DNA from: Streptomyces sp. NBC_00083
GTDB lineage: Bacteria; Actinomycetota; Actinomycetes; Streptomycetales; Streptomycetaceae
Assembly (NCBI RefSeq): GCF_026343295.1
Contig: NZ_JAPELY010000001.1
Span: forward strand, 992,001 to 1,056,000
Length of the DNA: 64,000 bases
Reading direction: 5' to 3'
Position numbers and translations under genes: made by a program. This document shows, in pieces, positions 28,228-37,733 of this stretch. Under the pieces are notes generated by a model. The model was not told the DNA's origin and made no database searches. It saw only the letters and a list, made by a program, of their open reading frames with translations. Each line of letters starts with the position of its first letter. Position 1 is the first letter of the stretch.

Positions 28228-29391
28228 CTACGCGGCGAGGCGTTCCAGGTCCTCGACGACCCGCGCCGGGCTCGGCATCTCCGCCATGTCGGCCCGCAGC
28301 TCCTGCGCACACTTCATGTACCGCGGATCGTCCAGGACGTCCCGGATCGCCTCGCGCACCTGGCCGGGGTCGTTCTGCGGGGCCGCCTCCCCGAGCACCC
28401 GGGCGGCGCCGGCCGCGGCGAGCAGCTCCGCCGACGCGAACTGGTCGACGATCTGCGGAAGCACCACCTGCGGCAGGCCGAACGAGCACGACGTCAGGGT
28501 CGTGTTGGCGCCACCGTGGTGGATGACGGCGTCGCAGTCGCGCAGGAACAGGTTGAGCGGGACCGGCTCGACCACCCGGACGTTGTCCGGCACCGCACCG
28601 AAGCCCTCGTGGAAGGCGGCGTCGGCCGTCACCACCGCCTCGACGTCCTCCAGGCCGTCGAAGGCCGCGATGATCGAGCGGTACAGGCCGGTCCCGTTGA
28701 GGACCAGGGTCTGGCGGCCCAGGCACACCACGACCCGGCGCACACCCTCCGCGGCCGGCCGGTGCAGCCAGTCGGGCACGGTGCCGGTGCCGTTGAAGGG
28801 GACGTAACCGATGGGCGCGCCCGGTGCCGCGCTCGGGTGGCGAAGGGCCGGCGGGCACGGGTCGAGCAGGAGGGTCGGATCGGGCAGTCCGTGGAGGCCG
28901 AGGCGCTCGGCGGTCCCGTACAGGAAGTTGCGGGCCGACGCGCGCGAGGGGCCGCTCAGCGGGTCGACGCCCCAGCGGTGCTGCACGGAGGGGATGCCGA
29001 GCACGCCGGCCACGAGCTGCCCGGCCAGCTCCATCTGCTCGGAGACGATGAGGTCGGGCCCCCACTCGCGGGCGAACTCCAGGTAGGAGCTGACCAGATA
29101 GCGGGCGTGGGTCTCCCACAGCTTGGTGGCGCCCGCCATCTTCTCCGGCGGGGTCGGGCCCATCAGTTCCAACGGGCGTACACCGGGCGGGAGATGGCGC
29201 TGGAGTACGTCCAGGCCGTGGAAGCGGTCGCCGATGTCGACGGCCGAGATTCCGGCGGCGCGGGCCGCGTCGGTGACGTCAGGCTGCGCGGCGACCATCA
29301 CCTCGTGGCCCGCTCCCCTCAGCGCCCAGGCCAGCGGCACCATGGGGGTGAAGTGGGTGGGGAAGGGGGTGCTCAGCATCAGTACGCGCAT
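28228..29391 (-). CDS. Glycosyltransferase 1 (GT1 family, antibiotic type)
   Basis: 387 aa, GT-B fold. N-terminal acceptor domain starts MRVLMLSTPFPTHFTPMVPLAWALRGAGHEV. The donor-nucleotide motif near residue 285 is IHHGGANTTLTSCSFGLPQVVLPQ. It resembles erythromycin CIII-like and aromatic polyketide glycosyltransferases that use NDP-deoxysugars. Closest in the window to the enzyme at 32178-33344: both have HRWGVDP and NGTGxVPxWL segments. Last gene of the operon; its start lies 113 bp inside the frame of the MFS gene, an unusually long overlap. Sugar and position not predictable. Confidence 0.88.
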   Translation of the reverse strand: MRVLMLSTPFPTHFTPMVPLAWALRGAGHEVMVAAQPDVTDAARAAGISAVDIGDRFHGLDVLQRHLPPGVRPLELMGPTPPEKMAGATKLWETHARYLVSSYLEFAREWGPDLIVSEQMELAGQLVAGVLGIPSVQHRWGVDPLSGPSRASARNFLYGTAERLGLHGLPDPTLLLDPCPPALRHPSAAPGAPIGYVPFNGTGTVPDWLHRPAAEGVRRVVVCLGRQTLVLNGTGLYRSIIAAFDGLEDVEAVVTADAAFHEGFGAVPDNVRVVEPVPLNLFLRDCDAVIHHGGANTTLTSCSFGLPQVVLPQIVDQFASAELLAAAGAARVLGEAAPQNDPGQVREAIRDVLDDPRYMKCAQELRADMAEMPSPARVVEDLERLAA

Positions 29392-31024
29392 CGTCGTCGT
29401 CCTCCTCGGACTGTGGGGCGGCCTCTTCGGCGGGTTCGGGGGCGGCGGCGTCGGAGCCCTCCGCGGTGGTGGCGTCGGCGAGTGCGTTCACGTCGACGTC
29501 CTTCATGAGCAGGGCGGTGACCAGGGCGAACAGCAGGAGTCCCGCGGCCGTCAGGAGCAGCGTGGACGTGGCGTGCGCGAAGGCGTCGGTCACCAGGTGG
29601 CGGCGGACGGCGTCGAGTCCGGCGAGCTGGGCCGCCGCGGCGTCCGGGTCCTTGATGCCGGAGGCGCCGGCGGCCGAGGCGAAGCGGGCGCTGAGCACCG
29701 CGCCGAGCACGGTGCCGCCGATGGTGGTGCCGAGCATCGTGGCGAACCGCGAGGTGGTGGTGACCACGCCCAACTGGTCGGGGGTGGCCGCCGACTGGGT
29801 CATGAACAGGGCGATCTGGGTGACGCCGCCGAGGCCCACGCCGAGCAGCAGGAGCAGCAGGTCGAGCTGCCAGACGGGCGCGTCGGTCACGGTGAGGCCG
29901 AGCCCGCCGACCGCGGCGGTCGCCGTCGCCGTGGTGGCCACCAGGACCGCCTTGCACTTGCCGGTACGGGTGATGATCTTGCCCCAGCCGAGGAAGACCA
30001 GGACCACGCCGACGGCGAGCGGGATCAGATGCAGACCGACCGCGTCGAGCGAGACGCCCCGCACGATGTTCAGGTAGTTGATGAGGAACACCGGCAGCGA
30101 GAGCAGCGCGAAGCCGCCCACGAACTGCAGGACCGCGGCGGGCCTGAACACCTTGTCCTTGAACAGGGTGAGCGGCATCAGCGGGTCGGCCGCCTTCAGC
30201 TGCCGGGCCACGAAGCCGCCGGCCATCAGGAAGCCGCCGTAGAAGTAGGGCAGGACGGGACCGGAGAACGAGTCGTGCTCGCCGTACGCCTTCACGCCGA
30301 GCAGCAGCGCGCAGGTGGCGGCGGCGATGAGCACCGAGCCGAGGACGTCGACCTTCTGCCGGGTGCCCTTCACCGGGAGCCGCAGCGCCCAGGCCACGCC
30401 GGCGAGCGCGAGGCCCGCGAGCGGCACGTTGAGCAGGAAGATCCAGCGCCACGACAGGTTCTCGCTGAGCGGCCCGCCGATCATGGGCCCGGCGATGATG
30501 CCGGCCGCGATGAGCGCGCCGCCCGCGTTGGAGCGTCCCGCCCGGGACTTGGGCGGGTACAGGGTGGCGATCACGATGAGCGTCATGCTCATCAGGCCGC
30601 CGCCGCCGAGCCCCTGGACGGCGCGGAAGACGATCAGCTGGGTGAGGGAGTGGGCGGTGGCGCACAGCGCGGAGCCCGCGAGGAACGTGCCGAGCGCGCC
30701 GAGGTAGACGCGGCGCGGCCCGAAGCTGTCGCTGAGCCTGCCGTACAGCGGCTGCGCCGCGGTCGCGGCGAGCAGGTACGCGGTGATCAGCCAGGGGAAG
30801 CGGTCGATCCCGTGGGCCGGGTCGAGGTCGCGCACGATGGGCAGGACGGCCGAGGAGATGATCGAGCCGTCGAGCAGGGCCAGCGTCATGGTGGCCATCG
30901 CGCAGACGATGAAGACCAGGACCTGGATGTCGCTCATGCCGTGCGGATTGGGCTTCTTCTCCTTGGCCGGGTCCTGGGGGGCCGCGTCGTCCGCGGCGGT
31001 TTCGGCGGTCACGTCGGTGCTCAC
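29279..31024 (-). CDS. MFS drug exporter of the DHA2 (14-helix) type
   Basis: 581 aa with about 14 hydrophobic helices. The motif LLDGSIISSAVLPIVRDL near the first helix and GPMIGGPLSENLSWRWIFLLNVPL (motif C region plus the WRWIF element) are those of the EmrB/QacA drug-proton antiporters. It probably exports the glycosylated product and gives self-resistance. Start overlaps the stop of the upstream glycosyltransferase (ATGA). The C-terminal 60 or so residues are hydrophilic and acidic (SEEDDDD), and their codons overlap the next gene by 113 bp, so the tail may be extended. Confidence 0.9.
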   Translation of the reverse strand: MSTDVTAETAADDAAPQDPAKEKKPNPHGMSDIQVLVFIVCAMATMTLALLDGSIISSAVLPIVRDLDPAHGIDRFPWLITAYLLAATAAQPLYGRLSDSFGPRRVYLGALGTFLAGSALCATAHSLTQLIVFRAVQGLGGGGLMSMTLIVIATLYPPKSRAGRSNAGGALIAAGIIAGPMIGGPLSENLSWRWIFLLNVPLAGLALAGVAWALRLPVKGTRQKVDVLGSVLIAAATCALLLGVKAYGEHDSFSGPVLPYFYGGFLMAGGFVARQLKAADPLMPLTLFKDKVFRPAAVLQFVGGFALLSLPVFLINYLNIVRGVSLDAVGLHLIPLAVGVVLVFLGWGKIITRTGKCKAVLVATTATATAAVGGLGLTVTDAPVWQLDLLLLLLGVGLGGVTQIALFMTQSAATPDQLGVVTTTSRFATMLGTTIGGTVLGAVLSARFASAAGASGIKDPDAAAAQLAGLDAVRRHLVTDAFAHATSTLLLTAAGLLLFALVTALLMKDVDVNALADATTAEGSDAAAPEPAEEAAPQSEEDDDDARTDAEHPLPHPLHPHGAAGLGAEGSGPRGDGRRAA

Positions 31025-32190
31025 GCCAGTACCTCCTGACGTGTCGTCAGCTGTTCGAGCAGGGGGACCGTGTCGGCGGCGCTCGGCATGGCGCGCACCT
31101 CGTCGCGCAGCCGTCCGGCGGCGGCACGGAAGGCCGGGGCGGTAAGCAACTCGCTTATCGCGGCGGCGAGTTCGGCATCGCTGTTCTGGAGTTCGGCGCT
31201 GTCCAGAGTGATTCCGGCGCCCGCCGCGGCGACCTTGTCACCCGCCAGGAACGTCTCGTCGAGCTGCGGGAGCACCAGCTGGGGGACGCCGAGCGCGGCC
31301 GCGGCGAGCGTGGAGCCCGGCCCGCCGTGGTGGATCACGAGATCGGCGCCGGGGAAGAGCAGTCCGGGCGCGGTCTCCTCGGTGTACGTCATGCCCTCGG
31401 GCAGCGCGCCGATCGCCGCCCGGTGGCCGGGCGCGGCGGAGACGACCGCTTCCACACCACCGGTGGCGGCCAGGGCGTCGAGGACCCGGCGCAGCAGCGG
31501 GGCGCCGTCCAGGTCGAGGGTGTAGCCCCCGAGCGCCACCGCGACCCGGCGGCCGGGCCCGGCCGCGTACGTCCAGGGCGTGCCGGTGCCGGTGTGCGGC
31601 TCGGGGCGGACCGGACGGGCGGGCGGCGCCTCGGTGCTCGCGAGGGCGGGCGGCGCCGGGTCGAGGATCAGGTCCGGCTCCGGTACGGAGTCGAGGCCGA
31701 GGCGCTCGCACAGCGGGCCGAGCCACATCCGGGTGAGGCCGAGCATGAACGTGCTGGTGGGCGCCGTGCCCCAGCGGTGCCAGACGCTCGGTACGCCGAG
31801 CACCTCGGCGACGACGGGCCCCGCGAACTCCATGTGGTCGCTGATGACCAGGTCGGCCCGCCACTCGCGGGCCAGCTCCAGGTAGTCGTACAGGAAGTAC
31901 GGGGCGTGGTTGCGCCACATCTGGGCGGCGCCGTCGATCTGCTGGGCGGGCGGGCGGCCCACCACCTCGATGGGGCGCAGGCCCTCGGGGCGCCGGCCCC
32001 GGCGCAGGTCGCTGTAGTGGAAGGCCTCGCCGAACGTGGCGGTCGCGAGGCCCGCGGCCGCGGCCGGCCCGGTCACGTCGGGCTGCCCCGCGACGAGCAC
32101 CTCGTGGCCCGCGTCGGTGAGCGCGCGGACCAGCGGCAGCATGGGCAGGAAGTGGGTGTCGACGGGGGTGCTGATGATCAGTGCGCGCAT
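31021..32190 (-). CDS. Glycosyltransferase 2 (GT1 family)
   Basis: 389 aa, GT-B fold. Starts MRALIISTPVDTHFLPMLPLVRALTDAGHEV; the nucleotide-sugar motif is IHHGGPGSTLAAAALGVPQLVLPQ near residue 290. The central HRWGTAP element parallels HRWGVDP in glycosyltransferases 1 and 3, so the three likely arose by duplication, but this one is the most divergent of them. Its start overlaps the end of glycosyltransferase 3 by 13 bp, and its stop overlaps the MFS start. Probably adds one deoxysugar to the growing chain. Confidence 0.88.
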   Translation of the reverse strand: MRALIISTPVDTHFLPMLPLVRALTDAGHEVLVAGQPDVTGPAAAAGLATATFGEAFHYSDLRRGRRPEGLRPIEVVGRPPAQQIDGAAQMWRNHAPYFLYDYLELAREWRADLVISDHMEFAGPVVAEVLGVPSVWHRWGTAPTSTFMLGLTRMWLGPLCERLGLDSVPEPDLILDPAPPALASTEAPPARPVRPEPHTGTGTPWTYAAGPGRRVAVALGGYTLDLDGAPLLRRVLDALAATGGVEAVVSAAPGHRAAIGALPEGMTYTEETAPGLLFPGADLVIHHGGPGSTLAAAALGVPQLVLPQLDETFLAGDKVAAAGAGITLDSAELQNSDAELAAAISELLTAPAFRAAAGRLRDEVRAMPSAADTVPLLEQLTTRQEVLA

Positions 32191-33344
32191 CGGAGGTTCT
32201 CCAGGTCACGGACGACGGCGGCAGGGCTCGGCATGGCGGCCATGGTGTCGGCGAGGACGCCGGCGCCCTTGGCGAACCGCTCCTCGGCGAGCAGGGTGCG
32301 CACGGCCCCGGCCACCTGGGCCGGGTCGTTCTGCGCCTCGGCGGTGCGCAGGGTGAGACCGGCGTCGGCGGCGGCCAGCAGATCGCCGCCCTCGAACTGG
32401 TCGACCAGCTGCGGCATGATCAGCTGCGGCACACCGAAACTCGCCACGGCGAGCAGGGTGTTGGCGCCGCCGTGGGTGACGACCGCGTCCGTCTTGTCGA
32501 GGAAGCCGTTGAGCGGGGTCGGCGGGATGATGGTGACGTTCGACGGGATGGTGCCGAGCTCGTCGACGAACTCCTCCTGCACCGTCATCACCGCGTCGGT
32601 CTCCGGCAGGTCGCCGAAGGCCTCGACGATGCCCCGGAACATCGGCAGCCCGCCGAGCGAGATGGTCTGGCGGCCCATGGTCACGCAGACCCGCGGCTTG
32701 TCGCCCCGGTGACGCAGCCAACCCGGCACGGAACCGGTGCCGTTGAACGGGATGTGCCGGATCGGCGCGCCGGCCGGCGCGCCCTTCACCAGGAGCTGCG
32801 GCGGCGCCGGGTCGAGCAGCAGATCGGGCTCGGGCAGGCCGCCCTCGATGCCGAGCCGCTCACAGGTGCCCTGGAGCAGGTCCTCGGCGGTGGCCCGCAT
32901 CAGGTGGCTCATCGGGTCGACGCCCCAGCGGTGCGAGACCACCGGGATGTTGTGGACACCGCCGACGAGGCAGGCCACCCAGTCGAAGATCTCCGAGATC
33001 ACCAGGTCCGGCTTGAACGCCTCGGCGACTTCGAGGTACTGGGGCGCCATGTACCGGGTGTGGAGCACCCACACCCGGGAGCCGATCATGGTCATCTTCG
33101 GGGTGAGCGGGCCCACGATCTCGATGGGCCGCTTGTCGGGCGGCAGCGGCGGGCTCAGCAGGTCCTTGCCGAAGAACTGCCGGCCCACGGTGACGGTGTT
33201 GAGGCCCGCCGAACGGGCCATCGGGATGATGTCGGGCTGCCCGGCGACCAGGACCTCGTGCCCGGCGCCGCGCAGCGCCCAGGCCAGCGGCACCATGCAG
33301 GTGAAGTGGGTGGACTCGGGGCTGCTCAGGATCAGTACACGCAT
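32178..33344 (-). CDS. Glycosyltransferase 3 (GT1 family)
   Basis: 388 aa, GT-B fold. Starts MRVLILSSPESTHFTCMVPLAWALRGAGHEV. The donor motif is VTHGGANTLLAVASFGVPQLIMPQ, with Thr in place of the first His of the more common HHGG. Internal segments HRWGVDPMSH and PFNGTGSVPGWLRH align with glycosyltransferase 1. Overlaps the NRPS stop by 13 bp, giving translational coupling. Function: transfer of an NDP-deoxysugar to the aglycone or to another sugar. Confidence 0.88.
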   Translation of the reverse strand: MRVLILSSPESTHFTCMVPLAWALRGAGHEVLVAGQPDIIPMARSAGLNTVTVGRQFFGKDLLSPPLPPDKRPIEIVGPLTPKMTMIGSRVWVLHTRYMAPQYLEVAEAFKPDLVISEIFDWVACLVGGVHNIPVVSHRWGVDPMSHLMRATAEDLLQGTCERLGIEGGLPEPDLLLDPAPPQLLVKGAPAGAPIRHIPFNGTGSVPGWLRHRGDKPRVCVTMGRQTISLGGLPMFRGIVEAFGDLPETDAVMTVQEEFVDELGTIPSNVTIIPPTPLNGFLDKTDAVVTHGGANTLLAVASFGVPQLIMPQLVDQFEGGDLLAAADAGLTLRTAEAQNDPAQVAGAVRTLLAEERFAKGAGVLADTMAAMPSPAAVVRDLENLRCAH

Positions 33345-36300
33345 GAGGTGTCCTTGGAGGTGAGGGGTGCGGCGGGGGCTTCGGCCCGCGCGGCGGGGCC
33401 GCGGCGCAGTCGGCCGGTGTAGTCGGTCACCACCCGGTCCGCGATCTCGGCCGGGATCCGGTCGGTGCGTACCGACGCGGTGATCAGGGCGCCGTCCGGG
33501 GTGATGCGGACGTCGAGCTCCAGCTCGGTGAACATGGTGGGCGCGCCGATCCGCGACAACTCGGCCGTGCAGAGCGGCAGTTCCAGCCGCGGGTCCGGAT
33601 CGTCCTGCATCAGGAAGCTCGGCATCGGGCGCAGCGACTCGCCGCCGCCGGTGAGGACCACCGTGCGGGCGAGCTGGGCGCCGCCCGTCTCCTGGGCGGC
33701 CAGCGCCTCGTCGACATGGGCGGCGGCCTGCTCCAAGAGCCCGGCGCCGCTGTCCTTGTGCGGCGGCCAGAAACGCAGGAACAGCAGGTCCACCCGGCAG
33801 GTGACGGCGGAGGCGAGCACCTCGCTGCCCCTGCGGGCCACCGGCACCTTGACGGCGATGTCGTCCTGGCCCGTCAACTCCCGCAGCACCAGGCCGAATT
33901 GGGCGGCCAGCAGCGCGAAGCGGGTGGTGCCGAGCTCGCGGGCCCGCTCGTCCCAGCGGGCCAGCTCGGTGTGGGTCACGGTCAGCGTGGGGGAGTAGCC
34001 GGGGCCCGCGTTGAGGTCGTTGTCGGCGCGGCCCGGCAGCTCCAGGGGTTCCTGGAGCTCCAGGTGGTCCTCCCAGTACTCGGCCTGCGCCGCCAGGTCG
34101 ACCCGCGCCATCACCCTGCGGTGGTCGGCGGAGACCTCGGCGAGCGTCGCGGCCGGCGCCGGGAAGGCGGGGGCGCGGCCCGCGAGCCGGGCGGTGTAGG
34201 CGAGCGAGAGGTCCGCGGCGAGGACCGTCTCGGACGCCCCGTCGAACGCCGCGTGGTGGGCGACCAGGCCGAACAGGGTGCGCCCGGTCTCGTCCGCGCG
34301 TACGGCGGCGCACCGCCACACCCGGGCGTCGCGCACCCGCAGCGGGGTGAGGGCGGCGGCCAGCCAGGCGGTGGCCGCGGCCCGCTCGTCGGGGGCGTCG
34401 GCGAGCCGGATCATCTCGGCGTCGGCCGGGCGCTCCGGCACCACCGCGTACCCGATCTCGTTGTTGCGGATCAAATACCGTGCGTGCAGGGCCTGGTGGC
34501 GCAGGTGCACGTCACCGACCGCGCGGGTCAGCGCGTCGAGGTCGAGCGGCCCCTCGATCCACCACGTCATCCGGCAGAGCCCGCCGAGCCCGTCCTTGTC
34601 GTGGGCGGCGGCGAACAGGAAGCCGGACTGCTCGGGCGGCAGCAGGATCTCGCCGGGTTCGAGCCCCGGCACCGGGGCGTCGGCCGCCTCGGCCGAGCGG
34701 GCCGTGGCGTCCAGCCACGCGGCGAGCCGGCGCACCGTCGGGGTGCGGAAGATCTGCGAGGGCTGCACGGCCGCGCCGAGCACCGCGTCCAGGTGCTGGC
34801 ACAGCCGGGCCGCCTCCAGGGAGCTGCCGCCGAGCTCGAAGAACGAGACGTCGCCCGGCACCCGGTCGGTGTCGAGCACCGTCCGGAACCCGTCGGCGAC
34901 CAGCGCCGCGGTGCCCTCGAACGACTCGGCGGGCCCGGCCGGGTGCTCCCGCTCGGGGCGGACCCGCGCGGCGAGATCACGCCGGTCGACCTTGCCGTTG
35001 GCGAGCTGCGGGAACCGGTCGACGAGCTGGATCCTGCGGGGCACCAGATACTCCGGCAGCAGCTCGGCGAGGCGCCGGCGCAGCTCGTCCGGGCCGGCCC
35101 CCGCGGCGGCGCGCGTGTAGAACAGCGCGAGCCCGTGGTACGAGCCGTCCGGCTTGGGCACCGGCACGACCGCGGCACCGGTCACCGTGGCCACCCGCTC
35201 CACGGTCCGCTCCACCTCGGCGGGCTCGATCCGGTGGCCCCGGATCTTGATCTGGCGGTCGCCGCGCCCGGTGTAGTGGAACACGCCCTCGGCCGACCGG
35301 TTGCCCAAGTCGCCCGTCCGGTAGAGGCGTTGGAGCCGCCCGTCGATCTCGACCTCGACGAAGACCTCCCGGGTCAGCGCCGGGTTGCCGAGGTAGCCGA
35401 GCGCCAGGCCCGGACCGCCCAGGCACAGCTCGCCGGTCTCGCCCGGCGCGCACACCCGGGTACCGTCCAGGACGTACACATCGGTGTGGGCGAGCGCGCG
35501 GCCGAGCGGGATGCCGGCCGGGTCGTCGCAGTCCTCGGCGCGCACCACGTGCCCGGTGACCACGGCCCCGCACTCGACGGGCCCGTACACGTTGAGCAGC
35601 GGGATCCCGGGGTGCTCGGCGAGGAAGGCGCGCACCCGTGGCGGGGCGGCCCGCTCGCCGCCGATGGACAGCCACTTCATCCCGGCGAACGCGCCCACGT
35701 CGGTGGTGACCAGCATGTTGAACAGCTGCGTCGTCATGAACGCGGCGTTCACGCCCTCCTCGGCGATCAACGCCCGCAGGGTGCGCGGCACGAGGACCGT
35801 CTCGTCGAGCAGCACGGTGCGCCCGCCGGTCAGGAGCATGCTCCAGCAGTCCAGGGCGAAGCCGTCCCAGGTCGGCGGAGCGGTCTGCGGCATCACGGTG
35901 CCGGGACCCAGCTCCGCGTAGAACGCGCCGTCGAAGAGGCGCACCACGTTCTCGTGGCTCGACACCACGCCCTTGGGGATGCCGGTGGAGCCCGAGGTGA
36001 AGAACACCGAGCAGGCGTCGGAGCCGCGCACCGCGACCGGCGCGGGGGTCAGCCCGCGCGCCGCGGTCAGCGCCAACTCCTCGGCGGGCGGCGCCCACAC
36101 GGGCACGGACCACGCGCCGTCCCTGGTGGTCACCAGGAGCGGCGCGCCCAGCTGGCCGATCACTGCCTCGAGCCGGTCGACGGGCCAGCGGGCGTCCAGG
36201 AAGGAATAGGCGGCCCCGCACTTGAACAGGGCGAGCAGCACCGCGATCAGCGGGGTGCCGCGCTCCATGAGCACCGGCACCAGATGCCCGCGCCGCACGC

Positions 36301-36493
36301 CGTGGGCCTGGAGGAGCGCCGCGTAGGCGTCGGACGCGGCGTCCAGCTCGCGGTAGGAGACGCCGGCGCCCCGGTGGCGTACGGCGACCGCCTCGGGAAA
36401 GCGGCGGGCCGCGTCCTGGAACAGGCCGTGCATGGTCTCGCCCCGCACGAAGCGGCTCTTCGTGCCCGTCGTGGGCTCAAGGAGTACGGTCAT
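33332..36493 (-). CDS. NRPS with A-T-C domain order
   Basis: 1053 aa. Adenylation domain (about residues 20-510) with FFTSGSTGIPKGV (A3), YRTGDLG (A7) and the A10 Lys in ANGKVDRRDL; thiolation domain (about 535-600) with the phosphopantetheine Ser in FFELGGSSLEAARL; then a condensation-type domain (about 620-1030) with the catalytic HHAAFDG. The usual order is C-A-T; a terminal C domain with no following module suggests transfer of the loaded amino acid to a free acceptor (a sugar, the polyketide, or a partner carrier protein). Start overlaps the upstream glycosyltransferase stop (ATGA). Amino-acid specificity was not deduced. Confidence 0.92.
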   Translation of the reverse strand: MTVLLEPTTGTKSRFVRGETMHGLFQDAARRFPEAVAVRHRGAGVSYRELDAASDAYAALLQAHGVRRGHLVPVLMERGTPLIAVLLALFKCGAAYSFLDARWPVDRLEAVIGQLGAPLLVTTRDGAWSVPVWAPPAEELALTAARGLTPAPVAVRGSDACSVFFTSGSTGIPKGVVSSHENVVRLFDGAFYAELGPGTVMPQTAPPTWDGFALDCWSMLLTGGRTVLLDETVLVPRTLRALIAEEGVNAAFMTTQLFNMLVTTDVGAFAGMKWLSIGGERAAPPRVRAFLAEHPGIPLLNVYGPVECGAVVTGHVVRAEDCDDPAGIPLGRALAHTDVYVLDGTRVCAPGETGELCLGGPGLALGYLGNPALTREVFVEVEIDGRLQRLYRTGDLGNRSAEGVFHYTGRGDRQIKIRGHRIEPAEVERTVERVATVTGAAVVPVPKPDGSYHGLALFYTRAAAGAGPDELRRRLAELLPEYLVPRRIQLVDRFPQLANGKVDRRDLAARVRPEREHPAGPAESFEGTAALVADGFRTVLDTDRVPGDVSFFELGGSSLEAARLCQHLDAVLGAAVQPSQIFRTPTVRRLAAWLDATARSAEAADAPVPGLEPGEILLPPEQSGFLFAAAHDKDGLGGLCRMTWWIEGPLDLDALTRAVGDVHLRHQALHARYLIRNNEIGYAVVPERPADAEMIRLADAPDERAAATAWLAAALTPLRVRDARVWRCAAVRADETGRTLFGLVAHHAAFDGASETVLAADLSLAYTARLAGRAPAFPAPAATLAEVSADHRRVMARVDLAAQAEYWEDHLELQEPLELPGRADNDLNAGPGYSPTLTVTHTELARWDERARELGTTRFALLAAQFGLVLRELTGQDDIAVKVPVARRGSEVLASAVTCRVDLLFLRFWPPHKDSGAGLLEQAAAHVDEALAAQETGGAQLARTVVLTGGGESLRPMPSFLMQDDPDPRLELPLCTAELSRIGAPTMFTELELDVRITPDGALITASVRTDRIPAEIADRVVTDYTGRLRRGPAARAEAPAAPLTSKDTSCVY

Positions 36494-37692
36494 CGTCTTC
36501 CTGTCTCCTCAGGTGTGGGAACGTCCGTGCGGCCGGCTCTCACGCACTCCTCCAGGAAGCCCACGAGCCGGTCGGGGGTGGGCATCCGGTCGTTCTCCGC
36601 CCGCAGCGCCTCGGACCGCTCCCGGTAGGAGGGGCGGCGCAGCAGGTCCTGGACGGCCGTGCCCACCGCGCCCTCCTCGGCGTCGGCCGGCAGCGCGGTG
36701 CCGGCGCCGGAGGCGCGCACCAGATCGGACCAGTGCTCCTGGAAGGCGTTGCGCGGCAGCAGCAGCTGCGGCAGGCCGTGGGTGACGGCGATGAGGCCGC
36801 TGCCGACGCCCCCGTGGTGGACCAGTGCGTCGCAGTGCGCGAGCAGCACGTCCAGCGGGAAGGACTCCACCATCCGTACGCCGTCGGGGAGTCGGCCGGT
36901 GTTGGCCGCCTGCTCGGGGGTGACGGCGAGGACGACGTCGGTGTCCAGGTCGAGCAGCGAGCGCACCACGTGGTCGCGGACCTCGTCGAGGGCGGAGGTG
37001 GTGACACCGCCGGTGACACACACGAGCGGGCGGCCCGAGGGGCGCTCCGAGCGCAGCCAGTCCGGCAGCGCTGCGGGGCCCGCGAACGGGATGTAGCGCA
37101 TGTTGGCGCGGCGCACCCCGTGCGGCGGGCGGAGCCCCGGCGGGCACGGGTCGATCCACACCGAGGGGCCGACCACCGGGTCGACGCCGAACCGCTCGAA
37201 GAGCGCGGCGTACGAGGGGCGCAGCTCGGCCTCGCTCTCGCAGTGCACGCCGAGCGAGACGCCCCAGGTGTGGCCGACGGCGGGGACCTTGACCGCGGCG
37301 GCGGCCACCAGGCCGGCCGCCGCTGCCGTGTCGTGCACCACGATGTCGGGGCGCCACAAGCGCGCGAAGTCGACGAGGTCGTCGGTGAGGGTGTCGGCGA
37401 CGGCGATCATCTTCTCGATCAGTGCCTCGCTCAGATCGGCGTCGAGCACCGCGACCGATGCGGACGCCGCCTTCAACCGGCCGGGACCGAGGCCCAGTTG
37501 GCGGGCCGCGACCTCGGCGGTCGCGGCCTCGTCGCCGACGGGCACGGCCACCAGACCGGCCCGGGTGACGGGGGCCACGCACTGGGGCCGCACCGCCACC
37601 CGCACCTCGTGGCCCGCAAGGCGGCAGGCCCAGGCGAGCGGGATGATCCAGGGGACATGGGCCGGGCCGTGCCCCACGAACAACACGCGCAT
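36490..37692 (-). CDS. Glycosyltransferase 4 (GT1 family)
   Basis: 400 aa, GT-B fold. Starts MRVLFVGHGPAHVPWIIPLAWACRLAGHEV; donor motif VHHGGVGSGLIAVTHGLPQLLLPR near residue 275. The N-terminal half differs from glycosyltransferases 1-3, which suggests a separate origin and probably a different acceptor. First gene of a six-gene overlapping minus-strand operon (this gene, NRPS, glycosyltransferase 3, glycosyltransferase 2, MFS, glycosyltransferase 1), controlled by the SARP-type promoter immediately upstream. Confidence 0.88.
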   Translation of the reverse strand: MRVLFVGHGPAHVPWIIPLAWACRLAGHEVRVAVRPQCVAPVTRAGLVAVPVGDEAATAEVAARQLGLGPGRLKAASASVAVLDADLSEALIEKMIAVADTLTDDLVDFARLWRPDIVVHDTAAAAGLVAAAAVKVPAVGHTWGVSLGVHCESEAELRPSYAALFERFGVDPVVGPSVWIDPCPPGLRPPHGVRRANMRYIPFAGPAALPDWLRSERPSGRPLVCVTGGVTTSALDEVRDHVVRSLLDLDTDVVLAVTPEQAANTGRLPDGVRMVESFPLDVLLAHCDALVHHGGVGSGLIAVTHGLPQLLLPRNAFQEHWSDLVRASGAGTALPADAEEGAVGTAVQDLLRRPSYRERSEALRAENDRMPTPDRLVGFLEECVRAGRTDVPTPEETGRR

Positions 37693-37733
37693 TCAGTTGC
37701 CTCACTCCATCGCGTACGGTCAGTGGCAGGGCA

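Noticed and set aside
29123..31039. Long plus-strand open frame opposite the MFS gene
   Set aside because: Shadow of the MFS reading frame: no hydrophobic helices, no motif, no ribosome site.
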